Assembly (NCBI GenBank): GCA_014898415.1
Contig: RCTD01000021.1
Coordinates: 930,001 to 994,000 of the forward strand
Direction: 5' to 3'
Source: Stromatinia cepivora
Lineage: Eukaryota > Ascomycota > Leotiomycetes > Helotiales > Sclerotiniaceae
DNA length: 64,000 nucleotides
In this document: one piece after another, positions 1 to 14,696 of the stretch
Position numbering within the stretch: position 1 is the stretch's first letter
Layout: each line of letters starts with the position of its first letter
Translations under genes and position numbers: made by a program
Notes under the pieces: generated by a model
Seen by the model: only the letters and a program-made list of their open reading frames with translations
Told to the model about the DNA's origin: nothing
Databases searched by the model: none

Positions 1-210
1 TTCTTCGTAATTCTCTTTTTTTTAAATATTATATTATATATTATTATTCTTTTAAAATAATGTTAAAAATTGTTTGATTATCTTTCATTGAGCAAATTGT
101 ATTGTTTTATATTTTATAAATTATTATAATATTATTACTAATATTATTACTAATATTATAGATAGAAATATTAGTAATAATATATTAATTTTCAAATAAA
201 TTGATACTTA

Positions 211-267
211 ACGTGGTTTATCAGTATGCGGGTCATATCAATATACAGATCACTTTCACCTCAATTC
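211..267 (+). repeat. Left terminal inverted repeat of the 211-2063 element
   Basis: Inverted match to 2007-2063. The outer 21 bp are identical; inner differences are transitions apart from one A/T difference near the inner end. Confidence 0.88.
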
Positions 268-2006
268 ATTCTTTCAAACTCATATTATTGAACAACCATT
301 AAATCAATTAATTAAAATTATAAAAATTATAATAATCTAAAATCTATTACATTATTTTAACAAATCCTTACATTATATCCAATCTTTCTATATTTACTAC
401 AACATCAACTAAAAGATACTTCCCCATTAGAATTCCCCTCTTTTTAACACTTATCACATTGAATTTGAATATCAATTTCTTATTGAAATAATATATCGAA
501 AACCTTTTATTCAATAAATACTCTTCCTTAACATAATTAAGTTTTTTTTACACATCAATACTTATTTAATACCTCATTTATTACCTGAAATATACAAATC
601 TCTATATTTAAAAGTATATTTTCATATATCAATCTCTCTATACTTTTAACTAAAACTAATACAATTTTAAATATAAATATAAAGAAATTTAATTGATAAT
701 AAATTATTCGAAATTTTACTAAAATTGATTATAAAAAAACTTCAATTGAATTATAAAGGATTTAAAAGATCTATAAATTTTGATCAAAAAAGAAGAAAAT
801 AAATATACAAATTCGAATATCCAATTTCGAAAATATAACTTCAAAATCAAAAAGTATTAAATCTGTTCCTTGGAATCCTGATTTCATATTCTGAATTATA
901 ATTGATTTTTGATATACAGCTTTGAAAACTATAAAGAATTCAACTTTCGAAATATAATTGATATATATCTTAATAAACCCATCAATTTGAATACTATATA
1001 AATATTTTAGATTATTAAAACAATCTATATTAAATAATTAAATTAAATAATTTGAATACAATAATAACTTTAAATATATAATATCATTCTCTTTACAATA
1101 TAATTGAAAAACTATTGATTTATAACTTTCATACTCATTTAATATTAATATTCAATATTTACTTTTTCTTCAATTCAAAATATATTTATCGAAATATTTC
1201 AATTATTTTAAATCTATTCCGTTATTTATTTATCCATTAAATATAGATTTAATAATCCAATCCATAAGAAAATCGATTTCAATATACTAATTAGAGAAAT
1301 AAATCTATCCTTGAATTATTAAAAATAAAGATATAATTTCATCTTTTTTATCATTATATATAATCATTATAATCCATTCTCTATTATTTAATTATATTAC
1401 CTTATTTCTACCATTTTATTTAATACTAATTACAATTATTCCAGAATATATAATCTTTATTATAAAGCTTATTTCATCGAAATTATAGAAATCATTATCG
1501 AGAATATTATATTTTGCTTATATATTCGAAACTAATCGAAACCATTTTTCAATAAATTTAAAATCTTTATAAAGAGTCTTTTGAAAATCATAAATATAAT
1601 TAAAATATATCTTTAATTCGATTCAATACTTTACAAATCAATATACCCAGAACTTTCTAATATATTTCACATTCTTCAATTCAAAAATATAATTCATTAT
1701 ATCTTTTATATTTCTTAATTTAAATAAAAATTCTTTTATATCTATATCAAATATATATTCAAAAATAATATTCTCTTTTAATTTTGAAAAATTATGAGAT
1801 TTAGATCGATATTCAAAACAAAAAGTAATATTATTAATTTTATATTATAATATTGTATTCGAAATATTATATATCTTTGTAATCTTCCGAATATTTGTTT
1901 TTTTATCTTTTTGAATAATTTTAACAGTAAGAAATATATAAGCTTCTTGATTATTCGAATTCATTATAGATTATTGATAAAATATATATTGAAAAAGAAA
2001 AGAAAA

Positions 2007-2063
2007 AATTAAGATGAAAATAACCTGCACATTGATATAATCCGCATACTGATAAACCACGTT
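2007..2063 (-). repeat. Right terminal inverted repeat of the 211-2063 element
   Basis: Reverse complement of 211-267, ending at CCACGT just before a flanking TA. The inner part holds bases that the left arm has lost, and the reverse, so the two arms were mutated independently. Confidence 0.88.
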
Positions 2064-2266
2064 ATAATAATGAATTAAATTTGTTTAAATATAATTAGTA
2101 ATATTCTATCAAAATCTTTTTGTTTTTTTTAGATCTGTTATTGATTATTAAATAAATATAAAATATTTTTATTTGATCAAATAATAATATAGATTTTTGT
2201 TATAATTATTTAAAATACTTTTTAAAATTTATTTTTATAATCTTATTACACTTATAGAATAAAAGA

Positions 2267-2311
2267 AGTCTATATATAAGCGTAATGATTAGACAAACGC
2301 TTATATATAAT
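2267..2311. repeat. Hairpin-forming palindrome, left member of a pair
   Basis: Arms TATATAAGCGT and ACGCTTATATA (11 bp, perfect) surround a loop of about 13 nt. The same arm sequence recurs at 4359-4410. Read as inverted copies, the pair could be termini or subterminal repeats of a DNA element of about 2.1 kb: outward of the arms both begin AGTCTA. No TA or other target duplication is visible, so the mobile-element reading is tentative. Confidence 0.6.
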
Positions 2312-2674
2312 ATAAAAAAACTTTTATGATTTTAAACTTAATATAAATTATATTATCTTATTATTATAAAATATAATATTCTTATAAAGTAATATTATCT
2401 AATACTATTTTTTAATTTCAAATATATTATAAATTCGATTTTAGATTGAATTCTAATTAAAAATAGAACTATGTTAATATTTTATTAATTATATAAATAT
2501 TTTTTGGGAGAATTTTCGATTTTTCCTTTATTAAAAAGATTCAAATAATTATATAAAATTTTAATTATTTAATATTATCGAATATTAAAAAAATATACAA
2601 TTATACCCTTTAGAATCTAGATTTTATATATAGAATCTGTTATTAAAAATAGATATATTATAAAATCTAAAAAA

Positions 2675-2990
2675 GATTTTTTTTTTAGAAATTTTAAAAA
2701 AACAGTATTTTTTTAAAAAAAATATAAAAAAATATAAAAAAAATCATTTTAATTATTTCATTTTTAATTAGATATTTAATTGAAATATAATATAATATAT
2801 TTTGAAAAACTTATTTCCTAAATGTTATTTTCCAAAATAATTATAAAATTGTGAAAATATTAAAAAATGTTTTTCTTCATTTTATAATTTAAATTTTTAC
2901 ACAAAAACTTTTAAATATTAATTGAAATATCCATTTAGAATATCTATTTAATTATTTATTTATAAATAATAGATTTTAAGAATTTAAATT
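2675..2990 (+). repeat. Diverged direct copy of the 3545-3830 segment
   Basis: Shares long colinear stretches with the segment about 820 bp downstream, for example the block around CATTTTATAATTTAAATTTT (2879 versus 3701). Differences include transitions and small indels in A/T runs. Confidence 0.6.
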
Positions 2991-3142
2991 TAGTATATAA
3001 TATTTATATAAATTCATTTTAAAAGATTAATATAAAATTAAAATTTTTTATTGAATATAATTTAAATATATTCAAATAAAGAAAACTTAATCAAATATCA
3101 AGAATATTTAATAAAAAATCTTTATAATATTAATCAAAAGAA

Positions 3143-3440
3143 TTAGAATAATAAATCTTTATTTAAATCGATAAATAAAAATAAAATATTAATATATAAA
3201 AGAATTCAAAAAAGATATATAAAAGAATTATATTTTCAATATTGAAGATTAAAAATCTATATTTAATATTATTCAATATTATCAACTATATATAATATAA
3301 TATCATTATATAATCCTATTTTTATTATTATAATTTTATATTTATTTATTTCGTTATATTCTTCAAATTACTATTTCCGAATTATAAGATTTATTATCTT
3401 AAAATATATAATCTTCAATATATACTTTACTTTTTTAAAA
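3143..3440 (+). repeat. Dispersed repeat, copy 1
   Basis: Aligns colinearly over about 280 bp with 14,697-14,960 in the same orientation. Both carry an AATAATAAATCTTTATT start and the segment ATAAGATTTATTAT, mostly with C/T and G/A differences. Element type unknown. Confidence 0.6.
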
Positions 3441-4005
3441 TATATATAATATTAATAAAATGAATACTTTTTTACCCCCCCTACTTACATCATTATATAA
3501 GAATAATTTCCGATAAATTATTTTCTTTTGGAAATTCTGGGGGGGGGTTTTTTTAGAAAATCTAAAAAAATAAATTTTCATTTCAATTATTTTATTTTTA
3601 AATAAAAATTTATTTGAAATAAAATATAATATTTTTTAAAAATTTATTTCCTAAATATTATTTTTCAAAATAAATATAAAATTAAAAAAATATTTTTCTT
3701 CATTTTATAATTTAAATTTTTACCAAAAAACTTTTAAATATTAATTTAAATTTTTACCAAAAAACTTTTAAATATTAATTTAAATATTAATTCATAATTT
3801 CATTTGATTACTTATTTATAGATAATATATATAATATCAATAAAATGAATATTTTTCTATGCCCTTCTTTATATTATTGTATAAAAATAATTTCCGATAA
3901 ATTTTATTTTTTTAGATATTCTAAAAAATAAACATTTATTTTGATTATTTTGTTTTCAATGAAATATTTAATTTTAATATAATATAATATCTTTTGAAAA
4001 AATTG
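3437..4005 (+). repeat. Tandem repeat of about 385 bp, partial second unit
   Basis: The motif ATAAAATGAATA followed by AATAATTTCCGATAAATT occurs from 3455 and again 385 bp later from 3840. The second unit is incomplete. Inside the first unit a 34-bp sequence (AAATTTTTACC...) is itself duplicated in tandem at 3714-3781. Confidence 0.65.
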
Positions 4006-4358
4006 AATTAAAATCTAAAAAATATAAAAATAAATATCTTTTTTTATTTCCAAAAAAATTGATTGAATCTAATATTTTGGAATTAGAATCTAAAAAGTAT
4101 AATAATAAATTTTTTAAAAAAGAAAATAATAATACTAGAATCTAATAAATTTTAATTAGAATCTAAAAAAATAATAATATTAGAATCTAATGAATTTTAA
4201 TTAGAATCTAAAGGGTATAAAAGTAATTATTATATTTTTTGAAATTATTTCTTTTTAAAAATTCAATTTTAAATATTTGTATTTTATTATATTTATATAT
4301 AATGAGAAATATATAGGGGTGAATCAATAGAGATATTTTGATATATTAAAGACAAATG

Positions 4359-4410
4359 AATATATAAGCGTTTATCTAAGTATTTATGACAAACGCTTAT
4401 ATACTAGACT
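4359..4410. repeat. Hairpin-forming palindrome, right member of a pair
   Basis: Arms TATATAAGCGTTT and AAACGCTTATATA (13 bp, perfect) surround a 17-nt loop. The arms match those of 2267-2311. The copy sits in a locally less AT-rich island (about 4310-4450) and ends in TAGACT, the inverse of the AGTCTA that opens the left copy. Confidence 0.6.
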
Positions 4411-7400
4411 GTCATTTTCTATACGTGTCTTATTATCTGTTATCGAGTTTTTTTATTTTCTGAATTATTTTTATATTTTTTATATTTATATATATATATA
4501 TTTTTGGATAACATAAGATAATAAATTAAATCATTAATGATTTTTATATTCTTTATAATTCATTATAATTTAGTTCATGCCTATATATAATTATTTTAGA
4601 ATTTGTTTTATTCCATTTACTATTTTATTTTTTTAAAAAAAATTATATTTCTAAATTATTATTATATTTGAAAACCAAAATTTACCCAACCCTATATTTA
4701 TATAAAAATTGAAATTATAATTTATAAAGAATAAAAAACAATTAATAATATTTAAGATTATATTATTGAATATAAAATCAATAAATAGAAATTATTTTAT
4801 TTAATTATTTTAATAAAAGTTCACAAAAATTTGAAACTATTATTTTAAAATTGAATTAATTTGTTTTAGTTGTTCATTAATTTGAAAATGAAAAATTAAT
4901 AAATATTTCAAAATGATTTTTAATCTTTCGAAAAATTATATTTAAAATCCTGAAATGAATTATATATTTTAATCGAAAATATTATTACTTGATAATTTAT
5001 AAAGTATATATATTCGATTAATAATTATATTAATTAATTCTTTTGTAATCAAAAATTTTATTTTTAAAAAATGCTTTATTTTGTAAATTTATATATGATT
5101 ATTGATTGATATGTATTTATATATAAAATCGGAATATTTATAATCCAATAATGATAATATAATCGATCGAAATATCGAATCAAATTTAAAAAGAAATTGA
5201 TAAAGATTTCAAAAATCTTAAAGGAATAGATTTCGATGATTTTGTTTGAATATAAAGTTTATATATTTAAATATAAAAATTATTTTCTGATATATATTTA
5301 ATAATTACCAAAAAAAATATGAATAATTTTAATATAATTTAAATATCTATTTGAATTAAACCAATGAATTCAATATATAATCTGGATTTTGAATTTATTA
5401 TTAAAAGAAACCCCCTAAAAAATTTAATGATTTTTTTATTATAAATATAACAATTTCATATAATTATCTATAAAATCTTCCTAACTTTTTTAAATATTTG
5501 GTAGTGAGTCGATCTTTGAATATAAAAATCTATTATTCTACTATTTCAAATTTTATATAAACAATATTGATAATCTTATTTATCGGTTTATTTTTGAATA
5601 ATATTATTAAACTTATAAAAATTAATAATATTTGATTCATCAATTCCTTATATAATGTTATATTAAATTTTTTAAATAATAAAATTATATATTCTCAATT
5701 TTTTCAATATTCATCATCTGAATTGAATATATCAAAACAATCTTTATAATATTAATTTAAAATATTGAAATAAATTATTTTAATTCCTAATCAATAAACG
5801 ATACAGAAATTATATTGATATAAAAAGTTTAATTATTATATATATATTTATTATTAATTTAATATTTTTATTATTATAAAATACTTTAAGTTTTTATAAT
5901 TTATAAATATTTTGAATTCCTATTATTATTCCTTTATTGATTTAATAATAATCAATAATTCTTTATTTTAAATTTCGTAATTATATTTAATTATAAAATA
6001 TTTTATAAAGAAATATATAATAAATTTCAGAACATTATTATTATTATATTAAAATAAAATCTTTGTTGAAATCTAATCAAAAATATAGATTTCCCATATC
6101 ATCTTTTTATTATAATCAAAATAAATCGGAATTCATATATTTATAAAAATCTATTTTAAATGCTTGAAAACAATAATATATATTTTATTTTACTATTATA
6201 TTATATCCTTTTATAAAAGATTTTTCAAAAACCAACAAATCTTAAAAAATTCTTTATAAATCTTTAATAGAAATTTATAAAATCCAAAAATTATTATAAA
6301 TCTTCAATAAAAATTAATTATAAAAATTTTATCTTAATTCATTTTGATTTCTTTTATTATAATAATTAATCCTAAATATTTTGTTAAATTTATCTCGGAT
6401 TTGTATTTATTAATATCGATTTATAAATCAATATTTTATAATTTTGAAATTATATTATAAATATATAAAAAGATTGTTAAAATAAATAATTTGATATTTA
6501 TTTCATTTGTTAAATAAAATATAATTAATATAATACTAAAACAATATTAATATATTACAAAAATTAAAAAATAGAATAGAAGATTCAAATGATTCAAATT
6601 GAATAATAAAAATAATTTTTTATGAATTACTTTCTATAATATAAAATTTATTAATAATATTTAATTTTATGTGGATTTTAACATTACAAAAGATATGTAG
6701 AACTTTTTATATAGTTAATAAAGAATATTGATTTTTAATAATAATATTATTTAGTTTAAAATACCTGTGATAAATAGAAATTCCTTTATTAGATTCAATA
6801 ATAAAAAATAATAAAATAATCCTATATAATTTCAATTTTTGAATAAAACCTTGAAATAAATTATCATTGATTCATTTGTATATTATTTTTAATTTGAAAA
6901 AATATATATATTTTGAAATTTTATATTTAATATAATAAAATTGTATTTATATAATATAATAAAGAAATAAATAATTTGTTTTGAAATTATAAAAATAGTT
7001 TTTCTTTGATTTTGTTATTATTAAAAAAACTTTTTGATATTCATTTTTATTATTATTCAAAAGTATTTTAAATAATAATAATAATAATAAACAAAATTTT
7101 AGAGTTTTAAAGAAACTTTTGTTAATATATTAATAATATTTTCTTTTTTATATAATATATTTTTAAAATCCTATTTTTGAAAAATTGAAATTACTATCGA
7201 TTTCTTTAAATAGTTTTATTAAATAATTTCTTTTATTCGATTTAATTCTTTTTATATCAAATATATAATTTTGGTTTTAGTTTATTAATAAAAAAATATA
7301 AAACTAATAATACAAAATTGATAAATATTATTTAAATCGGATTTTATATTAAAATAAGATTTATTGATTTTTTTCGAAATTGAAATTGATAATAATAATA

Positions 7401-7789
7401 AAGATTTACTTTTCAATATTAATTAATATTAATTATTATTAATTAATAATTTTTTATATAAATTTATACTAAATAAAATATTGATTCAATATTATTTAAA
7501 TTTAAAATAATGTTCTTTTATTATAAATCTTTATACAATAATAATTTGTATCAAATATTAAAGTTTTATTGATTAATAAATCAAATTCGCAATTTTCTAT
7601 TGATTCATAATCTTTGTCTTTATATTCTTTTATAAAAAACAATTTATAATATTTATAATATTATTTTTCAAGATTTTTTAAAACGATTTTAAAAAATTGA
7701 ATAACTATTTCGTTATTTTCGATTTTGTTTTTTATAAATAATAATTAATATCGAAAAAATCTTTTTTATAATATAATATTATTATAAAT

Positions 7790-8470
7790 AAAGATCTTGA
7801 TTAAAAACAAAATATAAAAGATTTTATCAATAAAAGATTTTATAAATATATTATTTTTAAATAAATTTTCAATATATATCAAAATGGAAATCGCTAGGGC
7901 TTATATTCGATCGAAATATTATAAAGATAATAATGTATAATATAATATTAAAAATTAAAACAAAAAATTATATCTATTCAATTTAAATATAGGTTGTAAT
8001 ATTATAATTATAATAATGCAAAAATAATTAATATATTCTTAGAAAGTTTTATAAAAAAACATAATCAGATTTCCTTCTATTATTCTATTATTATATCTAT
8101 TACAAAATACTCAATAAGAATATTAAAGATAAAATATTGAAAATCTTATTAATAGATAACTTTATGAATATATTATAATCTTTGAATAGATTTTCGATAT
8201 ATATCGAAAAGGAAATCGTTGGGATTTTGTATCAAACCAAAAGTATTATAAGAATAATAGGATATAATGTAATATTGAAAACAGAAAAAAAGATTTATAT
8301 TCATTCAATTTATATACAAATTATTGTATTGTAATTATTTTAATCCAAAGATAATTAATATATCCTTAAAAAGTTTTTCAATAAGGAATATTCAGATTTC
8401 CTTATATTATTTTATTATTACATTTATTATAAAGTATTTTATAATGATATTTATAATATTCTTATTCATA
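7790..8470 (+). repeat. Tandem repeat with a unit of about 325 bp, roughly two copies
   Basis: The landmark TTTTC(A/G)ATATATATC followed by GGAAATCG lies at 7866 and again at 8191. Similarity continues through the unit, including AATTAATATAT and CAGATTTCCTT blocks. Differences are mainly transitions, which suggests duplication before mutation. No coding potential seen. Confidence 0.65.
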
Positions 8471-11400
8471 AAACGAAATTTATAATAATATAATAAAAAT
8501 ATTATATCATTTAATCAACAAACAATTAACAAATACTTTTCCTAGATATCTATTATCGATTAAATTGATTATATTAAAAGAAGAAATAAATATTAGAAAT
8601 ATAATAATTTGAATAAATAAAGATTTGTTATTTATAAGATTAAATTATAAAGGTTTTTTATTATTGATTATTCATTATATTTATTTTTTATTCTTCAATA
8701 ATTTTCATAAATGGTTTATTATAAAAATTAATTTCCTTTTCAATATTTATAAATTAAAAGAAATAATGAAAATATTATATTATTAAAAAATATTTTGAAA
8801 ATATTTTCTAATAATATTGAGGATTCTTTTTCAATAAAATTATAAAATATTTTGAAATATTATTATTGATAATTGTTTTGATAATCTTTTTATTAATAAT
8901 TATTTCATTAATAATTATTACAATTAATTGGATTATTAAAATAATGTTATTAATTTCAATGTTGTATTTAATAATCATTATATTAAAGATTATTATTATA
9001 AAAATTCCTTTTACATTCATTTTTTTTTAAAATATCAATTTATTTCTTTATTTTGTATTCCCAAATATAATAATTGTTTTACTTATAAAAATAATAAAAA
9101 CCTTGAAGATATTTTCATTTTTTTTATATTTATTTTCAAATTCTAATTATATCAAAATTTAAAAATTTATTTTGAATATATAATATAAATAATATTTGAT
9201 ATTAATTCTAAATTGAAATCGATTTTGAATAATTTATATTATAATAATTTTGATTATATATTTGAAATTTCTTTTTTCATTCTTCGATATTCACAAAATC
9301 ATGAAAATTCGAATTATTTTTTATTAATACTTTTAATTCATTAATAATTTTCTATTTTATTATAGAAATTATTTCTCAAAAAGTTTTATTATTAAAAACA
9401 TTCAGATGTTCTGATTATAAATAAATTAAAAAAATAAAGTTTTTTTTATATATTTTGAATTTATTGAATTTGATTATTGTTTCTTACTCGATATTAATTA
9501 ATATATAAAGATTATCTAGTTTTTTTTAAAAGGATATTTATTATTATAAATTCTGAAATATTTTATACAATTCTTTTTATATTCTTTTATTTTTATTATT
9601 ATATTATATATTTTGGTTAGGGGAGTTATATGAAATGATTTCTTTTGTTTTATATTAAAAATTATAACATTGTTTTTTTAGTAAATTTATAAATGTAATT
9701 TTCAATTTCAATATTTATTTTTCTGTTTTTGAATAAATCAAGATTCTTTATAATTTATTAGGATTAATAAAAAAATTGAATTAATAATTATATTCAATAA
9801 TCATTTTCAATATTTTAAATTTTAAATAAATGATTATATATTAATTATATTATTTATCTATAAATTTTATTATAAAATATAAATATTTTTATAATATATT
9901 TCACCTGAATAATAATCTTTTTATGGAATTGAATGAATTTTTTATATATATTATTGTTTTTAAGTTTGAATTAATATTATTAATAAATATTTGAAAGATA
10001 AAAATTGGGTTAACAAATTGTATATTTTTTATAACAAAAAATATATATATAAATTATTCTTAAAAAATGGAGATTATTCAAATAAAAATTCAAATCGTAT
10101 TTATTATTCTTGGAATTATTAAAACAATTAATTGATTAATTTTTAATAAAATAAAAGATTTCTTAAAACGATTTAAAAAATTAAATAAAATTTTTAAATT
10201 TGTAGTTTTTACTATATAATAATATTATATTAATAAAATCGAGGTTTGAAATTAAATTTGAATGTAATTTATTTGAGTTGGAATTTGAATTTAATCACCC
10301 TGGATTGAATCGATGGAATATTTTATTAATATATTATTAATCGAAATTTCTAAATTTATTCTGATATCTTTTTTTTGAAACAAAATTTAATTGTTTTTTT
10401 ATTTTTAAAAATAGATACCTTTTTGATGAATAGAATATATTATTATAATAATAATAGAGTTTTAAATAATATAATAATATTTATATAGAGGAAAAAAAGA
10501 TATAGGAGTATTTTTGATTATATAAAGAATAATAGATGTTTGAGGTATTTATATTAACCAGAAACGGATGGTGAATTTGTTATAAATATATATTTAATAT
10601 TATTATAAAAAGATATTTTATAAATAATTCAAGATTATTAATATATTATTTTAATTGATTACATCTTTTTTTAATAATAAATATATTTAATATTTTGATA
10701 ATGTTTCATTCTAGTATTATATTTAGAATAACATATATTAAATATATTTAATTTTCAAAGATTTTAAAGATTTCCTTAAAATATATATCAATAATATAAT
10801 TATAATAAATTGAATATTAAGAAAATACTTAATATATTCATATTAATTTCTTTTTATTTTATTAAATATAATACTGTTATTAAAGGGTTCAAATACTTCA
10901 TAAACTTTTTTTAATAATCATAATAAAATAATATATATAATTTATTTAATATAGTATATAAATTAAAAATATTAATAACAATCTTCTTTTCAAAGAATTT
11001 ATAAAATTTAAAATGTTTTTTAGATTTTATAAATTATTTATAATAATTTGTTCAAGAATATATAAAAATCATTGAATATTATTTGTATCATTAAATATTA
11101 TTTGTAGTATTATATTAAAAAGAATTGTATTTATATAATTTATCTATAATACTGATCGAAATATCAAATATATTTCCAAAAAAATAATGAAAAACTTAAA
11201 GGAAAAGGTTTTTTAAATAAATATCATTGTAATTATCGAAAAAATAATATCTTCAAAAATAATATAGTATTCTTGATATTTTAAATTAAAAATGTTTTAG
11301 TGTATAAAATCAAGAATAATAATAAAGTAATATAATTTATTATAAAGATTTCGAATTACTTTACAAAAATGATTGCTCAAAATATATTAAATTCATAAAT

Positions 11401-13888
11401 CTAATAAAACGAAATTTAATAACAAACAATATTAAATATTCTAAATTGAATATTCTAAATCATATAATATATATAAAATTGATAAAAATAAAGAATTTTG
11501 AGAAATATAATAAATTATTTGATAATGCAGTATAATAGAATTTTTTTTAGATATATTTCAATAGATTCATTAATAAAAAACAAATTTATTAATTTAAATA
11601 AAATAAAATTTTATTTTTATTTGATTATTTAATTGAATAAATATTTTTTCAAAGAAATATTAAAAGTATATTAGATATTTATAATAATTATAATCATTTC
11701 TAAATTTTAAGATATAAGTATTTTAATATTATATATAAAATCAATTATTAAATTTGTAATGAATTTTTAAAAGAAAGTTCTTTTATATTATAAATTGAAA
11801 GTATTATTTATTCAATTTGTTTAATAATGATATATTTTAGATTTTTTAAAACACCAAAAATAAATAAAATATAATTTTTATTTTTTTAAAGAATATTATT
11901 ATTTCAATCAGTTTTAAATTTAGAAAAAAAAAATTTAAACAAAAATTGTATAAATTATATATAATATATTTCATGAATATTTAATATATTCGAATAATAA
12001 TATTTTTAATTATATAAGTCATTTATTTGATATTATCAAATAGATTTTAAAATCAATTATTTTCAATATTTATAGTAATTCAATTTATAATAGTTCAAAA
12101 CAATTTTATTTAATTTCAATATTAATTCCAACAAATTACATAGAAATTAAAACTTCATAAAAACAAAAAATCAAATATTTTAATATAATAAAATGAATAT
12201 AAAGATTCAAAACTTGATTTATAAATTTATTAAAAAAATAAAAAAAGTTATTACATATAGTTTCTTTATTAGTAATATTATATAATAAAAAAAAATAAAA
12301 GGGATTATACAAAATATTCGTTATAAATTCATTATTTATTTCTAATTAATATAAATGTTTTATGTATTTATTATCTTTATATAATCGAAGGTATTTCTCT
12401 TTTTTTTATCAATTTAATATTATAATGATATAAATCAAAAATTTGGGAATTATTATAAAGAATTTTAAATTCAAAATCATTTAATATTATATATTAAATT
12501 ATTTTAAAAAAAATGAAAAGTTCAACAAGAATATTATTTAACATGATATATTTGATATTTTTTTTTGAATCAATTATTTTTATATTTATTATATATTTCC
12601 AAATTATATTATTCTAATATATTTAAAAAAAAATTGTGAAGTCGTATTATTTTCAATATAATTTTGAAGTTTTTGATAAATACAATTTTTTATAACAAAT
12701 TAAAAAAAATCATCTTTATATATTTATTTCAACAAAACAATAATTTTTAATCTCTAAAATATTTTATAATCTTCAAAAAATATATATAATATAACCGAAA
12801 TTTCTTATATACATCAAATATATTATAAAACAATTTAACACAATTTTTTGGAATATTTATATCTATTTATGAATATCTAAGGATATTATTATAATAATTA
12901 TAATAGATTTATTTGATTGATAATAATTGAATATTTTGAAAATCTTTAATCTAAAAATAAATAAAACTTTATTTCTATTTTCATTAATAATATTAATTAT
13001 ATTATAAATCAGGATCAAAATCTATAATATATAAGGAAAAGAAATTGATATAGTATTTAATTTAAATATAATAGAATTTAAAAAGATTCCAAATTTTTAT
13101 AAATATAAATATAAAAAATATAATTATTTCGATAAAAATATATAAAATAATTTCGAGTACTTTAAATCCGAATGTTTTTAATAAATCAATATAAATATTT
13201 CATTTAAATTATAAATTGAATTATAAATATATAGATTATTTATTAAAAAAAATTGAATATTAATAAAATATTATATAAAGTTATATAAAAAAATTTTATA
13301 TTATAATTAGATAATCAAATTCCAATAATCAATTTATATCAATATTTTTTTTTCTAATTTTATTTATTTCAAAGTTATTCATTAAAATTCAAAAATATAT
13401 ATATATAAATATTATTTTTAAAAATCTAATATCAAGAATCGATTTTTTAAAAAAAGAAACAAATTATATAAAGAAATCAGTTATATTTATTTGATTTGAT
13501 ATTTTAAATTAAAGGATTTATAATTTTTATATTTGAATATAAAAACAAATTTCGCAAAATTTGAAGAATCCAAAAGTATATTAACAAATAAAAATTAGAT
13601 TTGTTAAAATATATTAAACTATTGAGATTTTGATTTGAATAATAATTTTAATTAAAATCAATAAAATAATTTCATTTTTAAAGAATTATTTATTAAAAAA
13701 TTATTCAAAAAAATTAAATGAAAATTAGGATTTATAAAAAAAATTAATAAAAAATAAAAAATAAAAAATAATAAAGAGTTATCGAAAAATAAACAATTAT
13801 CTAATAATTTGAATAATAAAGATTTTTATCAACATTTCAAAAGATTTTAATATATTAACAAAAAATTTATCAAATCTTTATAATTTTG

Positions 13889-14071
<183 letters not shown>

Positions 14072-14696
14072 AATATAAGATTTTCTGAAAAGTAAATTAC
14101 CTTTTATTATAAATTATAAATATTATTATTTCAAAAATCATTATAAATTTATAATATTTAAAAATATTAATAAAGATAAATTAATTAAAATATTATTTTT
14201 TAATATCAAAAATTATTTATATTAATAAAATAAATAAATCTTTTATATTTCTTTTTAAATATTCAATTTTTTATTTTTTATTAAATTAATATTAAAATAT
14301 AATAATTTTGAAATATTTTTATTATTATATATAATCAATAATACTTTAAACTTTTTCAAAAAGTTATTTTATAATTATTTTTATTATGTTTTATTTTTAA
14401 TTTCAATTATCAAAAAATTAATATAATAATTAAAGTTTTTTATTCTTTTGTTTTTTTATTCTTTTTATTATATTTTAATAAATATTAATTAAAAAAAGGA
14501 ATTAATATCTTCAAGAAAAATATTTCTTTATAATAAAATAATAATATTTCAATAAATTTAAGGAAATTTTATATTTTCTTTATATTCTTTAATACAAAAT
14601 TCTTGAATTATTATAAATCTTAAAAATATTATATTCGAATTTATATAATATTATTAATATTATAATTATATAATTTATATTACAATTATATAAAAT

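Larger units (their letters stand above)
211..2063. mobile_element. RIP-degraded TIR DNA transposon with TA target duplication
   Basis: The two ends are inverted repeats of about 57 bp. The left begins ACGTGGTTTATCAGTATGCG and the right ends with its exact reverse complement. The first 21 bp match perfectly, and over 57 bp about ten of the eleven differences are transitions. The element is flanked by TA on both sides (209-210 and 2064-2065), as expected of Tc1/mariner-superfamily (pogo/Fot1) elements. Its length of 1,853 bp is that of a one-gene fungal transposon, and I recall Botrytis Flipper being of similar size and TIR length; that identity is inference. No transposase ORF survives. A faint DDE-domain-like stretch may remain on the plus strand near 1,400-1,480, but I would not rely on it. 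Confidence 0.85.

Noticed and set aside
3475..3547. C7...G9 as a long inverted repeat
   Set aside because: The neighbouring runs are T on both flanks, so only the C and G homopolymers could pair; it is not a true inverted repeat.
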